DNA of 64,000 nt from Stigmatella ashevillena (GTDB taxonomy: Bacteria > Myxococcota > Myxococcia > Myxococcales > Myxococcaceae), in contig NZ_JAQNDM010000002.1 in NCBI RefSeq assembly GCF_028368975.1, positions 2,676,007 to 2,740,006 on the forward strand, read 5' to 3'. Position numbers and translations under genes: made by a program. Shown here in pieces: positions 58,452-64,000 of the stretch (its first letter is position 1; every line of letters starts with the position of its first letter). The notes below the pieces were generated by a model that was not told the origin of the DNA, made no database searches, and was given only the letters and a program-made list of their open reading frames with translations.

Positions 58452-58486
58452 GACGTGCCTATCATCCCGGATGCCGGGCGCCGTGG

Positions 58487-58846
58487 CTACCAGCCTTCCT
58501 TCTGCTTCACCTCGCGCAGCAGGCGGTCGATCTTGTCGCCCTCCCCCACGGACTCATCAAAGGTGAAGAAAACCTCGGGAGACACCCGCAGGTTGACGGC
58601 CGCCGTCACCTCACGGCGCACGAAGCCCTTGGCGGCATCCAGCCCCTTCTGGGTCTCCTCGCGCTCCTGGGCAGTGCCCATCATCGAATAAAAGACGCGG
58701 GCCACGCGCAGGTCCGGGGAGACCTTCACCCCGGTGATGGTGATGAAGCCGATGCGCGGGTCGCGCAGCTCTCCCCGGGTGAGGAGTTGGCCAATGGCGG
58801 CCTGAATCTCCTGGCCCACACGCTCCGGTCGGGAATGCGTCGTCAT
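58487..58846 (-). CDS. rbfA: Ribosome-binding factor A
   Basis: 119 residues of KH-like fold. [37 protein letters not shown] and ARVFYSMM match the family, as does the length. The protein binds the immature 30S subunit and helps form the 5' end of 16S rRNA. It overlaps the upstream ylxP-like gene by four bases (ATGA), so translation is coupled. Confidence 0.96.
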   Translation of the reverse strand: MTTHSRPERVGQEIQAAIGQLLTRGELRDPRIGFITITGVKVSPDLRVARVFYSMMGTAQEREETQKGLDAAKGFVRREVTAAVNLRVSPEVFFTFDESVGEGDKIDRLLREVKQKEGW

Positions 58847-59424
58847 TTCTTCTCCCAGTCCCGGGGGTTGCGCAGGGTGCGTGCGCGTGCCCGGGCTTCA
58901 TCCAATGTCCGTGGCTCTGCCGCGGGCGGCGCGGGCCTTCTGGCGCCCTCCCGCCCATCATGCCGCCGCTCCCACTCTCCCATGCCCTCCGCTTCGGCCA
59001 TGGACCGATCTCCCCGGTTCAAGCTGGCAATCAGCTCGTCCGGGCTCAAGCCCTCCGGCTCTGCTTCCGGTCTCCCGCCCTCCTGCTGCCCATCCTCCGG
59101 GGGCAGAGGCCCCACCTCGTGCGCGTACAGCTTGTCCCCGAAGGCCAACAGCTCCTTTTCCCGGGAAATGAGCGGGGCGACGTACATCTCCTCCACGAAG
59201 TGGATGATTTTCTCCATTTGCTCATCCACGTGGCGGCGCTCATTGCCCACCACCGAGAGCGCAATGGAGGCCTTCTGCCAGAGGTCCTGGTCCCCCACCT
59301 CGGCCACGGCGACGTTGAACCGGGCCTTCACCCGGTCCGTGACCCGGCGGAGCACCTGACGCTTGGCCTTGAGCGAGCCGCTCTCGGGAATCTGCAGGGT
59401 AAGGCGTGCAACACAAACGAACAT
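58843..59424 (-). CDS. ylxP: DUF503 (YlxP-like) protein with charged C-terminal extension
   Basis: 193 residues. The first ~95 ([53 protein letters not shown]) are the whole DUF503 domain, a small ferredoxin-like protein found next to infB and rbfA. The next ~95 residues are Glu/Arg/Pro-rich and low complexity and are not part of the usual family, which ends near 95. The family's role is unknown but its place beside ribosome-assembly genes is conserved. It overlaps rbfA by four bases. Confidence 0.9.
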   Translation of the reverse strand: MFVCVARLTLQIPESGSLKAKRQVLRRVTDRVKARFNVAVAEVGDQDLWQKASIALSVVGNERRHVDEQMEKIIHFVEEMYVAPLISREKELLAFGDKLYAHEVGPLPPEDGQQEGGRPEAEPEGLSPDELIASLNRGDRSMAEAEGMGEWERRHDGREGARRPAPPAAEPRTLDEARARARTLRNPRDWEKK

Positions 59425-59503
59425 GGCAAGACCCTCTGCCCGGCGGCGGCACAGGGCCAGCCGCCGGGGCCACCGGTGAACAACTCCGAAGGCAACGAAG
59501 GGC

Positions 59504-62500
59504 TTACGTCAGACTCTGGCGAGTCTCCTCGATCTCGTACGCCTCGATGATGTCGCCGGCCTTGAGATCATTGAAGTTCTCGATGCCGATACCGCACTCG
59601 AAGCCCTGGGCGACTTCCTTCACGTCGTCCTTGAACCGCCGCAGGGACGCCATCTTCCCGGCGAACAGCTGCTTGTTCTCGCGCATGAGCCGGACGAAGG
59701 CGCCGCGCTTGATGACGCCATCGAGCACCGCCGCACCGGCGATGGTGCCCAGCTTCGGCACGTTGAACGTGTTGCGGACCTCGGCACGGCCCAGCTTCCG
59801 CTCGGTGCGGATGGGCTCCAGGAGCTCTTCCATGGACGAGCGCACCCCATCGATGAGCTCGTAGATGATGCTGAAGCTGCGCAGCAGCACGCCCTCGGCC
59901 TTGGCGGCGGACTCCGCGCCCGACTCCGGCTTGACGTTGAAACCCAGCACCACGCCCTTCGAGGCGGCCGCACGCATGACGTCCGACTCGGTGATGGCGC
60001 CCACGCCGGTGTCGATGACCTCCACCTTGACCTTGTGGGTGGTCAGCTTCTGGACGGCCTGCTTGACGGCCTCGGCCGAGCCCTGCACGTCCGCCTTGAT
60101 GACGACGCGCAGCTCCTTCGGGCCACCGCCCGCCTTGGTCTTGGCGAAGAGCTGATCCAGCGTCTCGCGGCTGACCTTGCTGAGCTCTGTCTGGCGCTCC
60201 TTCATGCCGCGGTGCTCGGCGATCTGCTTGGCCGCCTTCTCGTCCGCCACCACGTTGATGGTGTCGCCCGCGCTGGGCACGCCGGACAGGCCGATGACCT
60301 CGGCGCAGTAGCCGGGGAGCACTTCCTTCACCGATTCGCCGCGGCTGTTGTTCATGGCGCGCACGCGGCCGTAGTCCGTGCCGGTGACGACGGCATCGCC
60401 GACCCGCAGCGTGCCCTCCTGCACGAGCACGGTGGCCACGGGGCCCCGGCCGCGATCCAACTTGGCCTCGATGATGGCGCCCACCGCCGGACGGCTGGGG
60501 TTGGACGTCAGCTCGAGCACTTCCGCCTGGAGGACGACGTTCTCCAGCAGCAGGTCGATGCCCATCTTCTGCTTGGCGGAGACGGGAACCATGATGGTCT
60601 CACCGCCCCACTCTTCGGGCACCAGCTCGTGGTTGGCCAGGTCCTTCTTCACGCGGTCCGGGTTGGCGCCCGGCACGTCCATCTTGTTGAGGGCCACGAC
60701 AATGGGCACCTCGGCGGCCTTCGCGTGCTTGATGGCCTCGATCGTCTGAGGCATCACGCCGTCGTCGGCGGCCACGACCAGGATGACGATGTCCGTCACG
60801 TTGGCGCCACGGGCGCGCATGGACGTGAAGGCCTCGTGACCCGGCGTGTCCAGGAAGGTGATGTCTCCCCGGGCCGTGGTGACGCTGTAGGCACCGATGT
60901 GCTGGGTGATGCCGCCGGCCTCACCCGAGGCCACGTTGGCCGCGCGGATGGCGTCCAGCAAGCTCGTCTTGCCGTGGTCGACGTGGCCCATGACGGTGAC
61001 CACCGGCGGACGCGTGCGCGCGTCCTCGGGACGGGCCACCACCTCGGGCAGGTAGTCCTCCACCTCGAAGCCGACCCGGTCCACCTTCCAGCCGTAGTCG
61101 CTGGCGATGAGCTCCACGGTGTCCGCCTCGACCATCTGGTTGGCGGTCGCCATCTTCCCCAGGCCCATCAGCTTCTTGATGATGTCCGAGGTGCGCACAC
61201 CCATGCGCTGACCCAGGTCGGACACGCTGATGCCCTCCTGGAGCTTGATGACCTTCTTGTCCTCGGCCATCTGGGTGATCTGCGTCTTGGCGCCCTTCTT
61301 CGTGGGCTTCTTCTTCTTGCCACGAAGGGGGATGTTGACGCGGCCCCAGGCCAGGTCCGTCAGCTCCTGCTTGGAGATGGAGGTGTCGTTCGGACCGCCC
61401 CTCTTGCGCGGCGACTTGTCCTTGTTCTTGGAGACGTCGACGAGCTCACGGCCGCGGCCCGCGTGATCCGGGACGACCTTGAACTCGCGAACCTCGCCAA
61501 TGGCCTTCTTGCCAGGCGCCATCGGGTACTGCTTGGCCGAGGACGTGGTCGGCGTGACCCGGCGCACCTGGATGAGCGGACGCGAGATGACGACGGCCTG
61601 GGTGGCCGTGGGGCGCAGCGCGCGAGCGTCCGGAGCGGAGGGAGCGTGCGGGATGCCGCCCACCATGGTGACGTTCTGCGGCTGGCCAGACGCCTGGGCG
61701 CCGGGCGCGGACGGAGCCCCGGGCGCCGTCGAGACCGTGGGACGCACGGGGCCCGAACCACCGGGACGGCCGCTGTACGGCGGTCCTCCCGGACGCTGCC
61801 CTGGTCCTCCCGGACGTCCGCCGTGCGAGGGTCCACCCGGACGGCCCCCCGGTCCAGTAGGGCGGCCTCCCTGATGGCCACCTGGACGGCCAGACATGCC
61901 GCCTCCCGGAGGAGGACGGGAAATCACAGTCGCCTGTGTTCCGGGCGTCCGGACAGAGGGCGGCACTGGATTGCGCGGAGGAGTTGAGGGCAAGTGGGTC
62001 CTTTCCTGAGCAGGGTTACGGGGCTGCGCCGCGGCAGGAGGCTGCACGGCGGCCGGAGGCGTCACCGGAACTTCGGTGCGCACAGGGGGAGTCGGTGCCT
62101 GGGCGGCAGGCTCCGTGGCAACCGGAGCAGCCGCCTTCGGCGCCTCGGTGGCAGGCTCCGTGGCAACCGGAGCAGCCGCCTTCGGCGCCTCGGTGGCAGG
62201 CTCCGTGGCAACCGGAGCAGCCGCCTTCGGCGCCTCGGTGGCAGGCTCCGTGGCAACTGGAGCAGCCGCCCTCGGAACCTCGGCAACGGGCTCCGGCGCA
62301 GAGGCCACCTCGGGGACATACTCCGGCGCGGGCGACTCGGTACCCTGCGCCTCATGAGCGGGCTCGGACGGCGGAGAGGACACATCCGAGGCAGCCTGCT
62401 GCGGCTCCTGGGAAGCGTCATAGACGCCTGAACCCGTGGGTGGGCCGACCTTGCGGCGCACCACGAAGCCCTTGGCCGTGACGGGCGCGGCGGCCTGCTT

Positions 62501-62683
62501 GGGCTTGCGCTTGTCCAGGATCTTCTGGACCGCAGCCGTCGCCTGATCGTCGTCGAGAGAGGACGAGTGGCTCTTGACGTCGTACCCCAGCCCCGCAAGC
62601 TCGGTGACGACCTCTTTGTTGTCGAGCTCAATGCCGTGGCCCTTGAGCTCTTTCGCGATTTCGTGAACGCGCTTCTTCGACAT
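59504..62683 (-). CDS. infB: Translation initiation factor IF-2
   Basis: 1059 residues, longer than usual (~740-890). Residues 1-55 form an IF2N module ([18 protein letters not shown]). An Ala/Pro/Glu-rich region (~130-215) with four 15-residue repeats is followed by a Gly/Arg/Pro-rich region (~245-325, repeated GRPGG). A second IF2N module lies near 475-530. The GTPase then has G1 GHVDHGKT, G3 DTPGHE and G4 NKMD, followed by domains II-IV. IF-2 brings fMet-tRNA to the 30S subunit. Long Ala/Pro-rich N-termini are known for myxobacterial IF-2. Confidence 0.98.
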   Translation of the reverse strand: MSKKRVHEIAKELKGHGIELDNKEVVTELAGLGYDVKSHSSSLDDDQATAAVQKILDKRKPKQAAAPVTAKGFVVRRKVGPPTGSGVYDASQEPQQAASDVSSPPSEPAHEAQGTESPAPEYVPEVASAPEPVAEVPRAAAPVATEPATEAPKAAAPVATEPATEAPKAAAPVATEPATEAPKAAAPVATEPAAQAPTPPVRTEVPVTPPAAVQPPAAAQPRNPAQERTHLPSTPPRNPVPPSVRTPGTQATVISRPPPGGGMSGRPGGHQGGRPTGPGGRPGGPSHGGRPGGPGQRPGGPPYSGRPGGSGPVRPTVSTAPGAPSAPGAQASGQPQNVTMVGGIPHAPSAPDARALRPTATQAVVISRPLIQVRRVTPTTSSAKQYPMAPGKKAIGEVREFKVVPDHAGRGRELVDVSKNKDKSPRKRGGPNDTSISKQELTDLAWGRVNIPLRGKKKKPTKKGAKTQITQMAEDKKVIKLQEGISVSDLGQRMGVRTSDIIKKLMGLGKMATANQMVEADTVELIASDYGWKVDRVGFEVEDYLPEVVARPEDARTRPPVVTVMGHVDHGKTSLLDAIRAANVASGEAGGITQHIGAYSVTTARGDITFLDTPGHEAFTSMRARGANVTDIVILVVAADDGVMPQTIEAIKHAKAAEVPIVVALNKMDVPGANPDRVKKDLANHELVPEEWGGETIMVPVSAKQKMGIDLLLENVVLQAEVLELTSNPSRPAVGAIIEAKLDRGRGPVATVLVQEGTLRVGDAVVTGTDYGRVRAMNNSRGESVKEVLPGYCAEVIGLSGVPSAGDTINVVADEKAAKQIAEHRGMKERQTELSKVSRETLDQLFAKTKAGGGPKELRVVIKADVQGSAEAVKQAVQKLTTHKVKVEVIDTGVGAITESDVMRAAASKGVVLGFNVKPESGAESAAKAEGVLLRSFSIIYELIDGVRSSMEELLEPIRTERKLGRAEVRNTFNVPKLGTIAGAAVLDGVIKRGAFVRLMRENKQLFAGKMASLRRFKDDVKEVAQGFECGIGIENFNDLKAGDIIEAYEIEETRQSLT
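62105..62284. repeat. 45-bp tandem repeat within infB, four copies
   Basis: Four head-to-tail 45-bp units start at 62105, 62150, 62195 and 62240; the first three are nearly identical and the fourth has a few changes. They encode the 15-residue unit [15 protein letters not shown] in the N-terminal extension of IF-2. The unit keeps the frame, so copy number can vary without harm. Confidence 0.9.
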
Positions 62684-62782
62684 ACGTTGCTTGGCCTTCT
62701 GCTCCGCCGACTCCGGGGCGCAGCACCCTAATCCAAAAATGTGTGCGAGTGGTCTTTAACACCCACTCCCCCACCCCACCCC

Positions 62783-63094
62783 TCAAGGCCCCGGAACAGA
62801 CTCCCACGCCTGCCCGAGCTTCGACGGGTCAACCTTGCCCGCCTTTCCACGAAAAGCACGCCCGAAGGCCTTTCGCTTGAGCGCCGCCGTTAGACATCCG
62901 GCACCGCAGAGGTAGGAGCCCCGGCCGGGCAACCGCCTCTCCTTGTCCACCACCACCTCGCCCGCTGGGTCCAAGGCAACCCGGGTCAATTCGACCTGCG
63001 CCTTGCGACTCCCACAGCCGATACAACTACGGATGGGCCCCTCTGAAAGCGAGCCCTGCGGAGGGCCGGAACGGGACTTCGAGCGCGTTCCCAT
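62783..63094 (-). CDS. ylxR: YlxR (DUF448) family protein
   Basis: 103 residues from the ATG at 63094. GPIRSCIGCGSRKAQVELTR and RRLPGRGSYLCGAGCL match the YlxR family, a small RNA-binding-type fold with the GRGAY motif (here GRGSY) and four cysteines. It is always found between nusA and infB; in some bacteria it acts as a nucleoid-associated regulator or RNase P partner. Sixteen bases separate it from nusA. Confidence 0.93.
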   Translation of the reverse strand: MGTRSKSRSGPPQGSLSEGPIRSCIGCGSRKAQVELTRVALDPAGEVVVDKERRLPGRGSYLCGAGCLTAALKRKAFGRAFRGKAGKVDPSKLGQAWESVPGP

Positions 63095-63110
63095 GGTCCG
63101 GCCCAGGAGA

Positions 63111-64000
<890 letters not shown>

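Noticed and set aside
60035-61987. A 650-codon plus-strand frame opposite infB
   Set aside because: Pure shadow of infB; composition is biased and no start signal is present.

Overview
The window looks like chromosome from a predatory, GC-rich myxobacterium, probably of the Cystobacter/Stigmatella/Archangium/Myxococcus type. The grounds are: very high GC with GC-rich third codon positions; many secreted hydrolases and lipoproteins; Hanks-type Ser/Thr kinases fused to other modules; a C-terminal CFI-box protein; an InfB with a long Ala/Pro/Glu- and Gly/Arg-rich N-terminal extension; and a tmRNA tag reading ANDNVELALAA. The placement is an inference from gene content, not from a phylogenetic marker.

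Layout. 1-30 kb is an accessory, secretome-rich region. It holds the end of a CHAT protease, a decayed secreted-protein gene, an SGNH esterase, small secreted proteins, an alpha/beta hydrolase, a Dyp-type peroxidase with a two-copy partner protein, and a giant kinase/cyclase-like/AAA/TPR regulator. These are followed by a GH18-like hydrolase with PKD and F5/8C domains and foreign-looking codon use, and by a possible polyglutamate hydrolase. Next comes a catabolic cassette (crotonase, alpha/beta hydrolase, SDR, divergent GlxA-type AraC regulator) lying between two 62-bp direct repeats. The region ends with a sulfatase remnant, a receiver-GAF-PAS protein, a metalloprotease, a lectin-GH5 lipoprotein, an EEP-family nuclease/phosphatase and a six-repeat propeller-like protein.

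30.5-34.4 kb is a mobile-DNA scrapyard built on the tmRNA gene (ssrA, minus strand). A 67-bp copy of the ssrA 3' end and its flank recurs 2.6 kb away. Between the copies lies a decayed toxin/immunity-like pair hit by two identical 184-bp MITEs in opposite orientation. IS91-type transposase and DUF932 remnants lie just outside.

34.5-49.6 kb returns to ordinary genes: an M16 protease pair, an S8 protease, an OmpA protein with calcium-binding-type repeats, a TlpA thioredoxin, HtrA, a TrmH-type methyltransferase, purC and purB.

49.6-64 kb is mostly housekeeping on the minus strand. Read in transcription order it is nusA, ylxR, infB, ylxP, rbfA, truB, a MoaD-like gene, rpsO, pnp, then a membrane protein, an M23 peptidase, dut and a pseudokinase-FGE fusion. 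This is the classical transcription/translation/RNA-decay cluster.

Several genes in the left half carry single-base frameshifts, some in homopolymers. They may be true decay or errors in a draft assembly, and the sequence alone cannot decide which.
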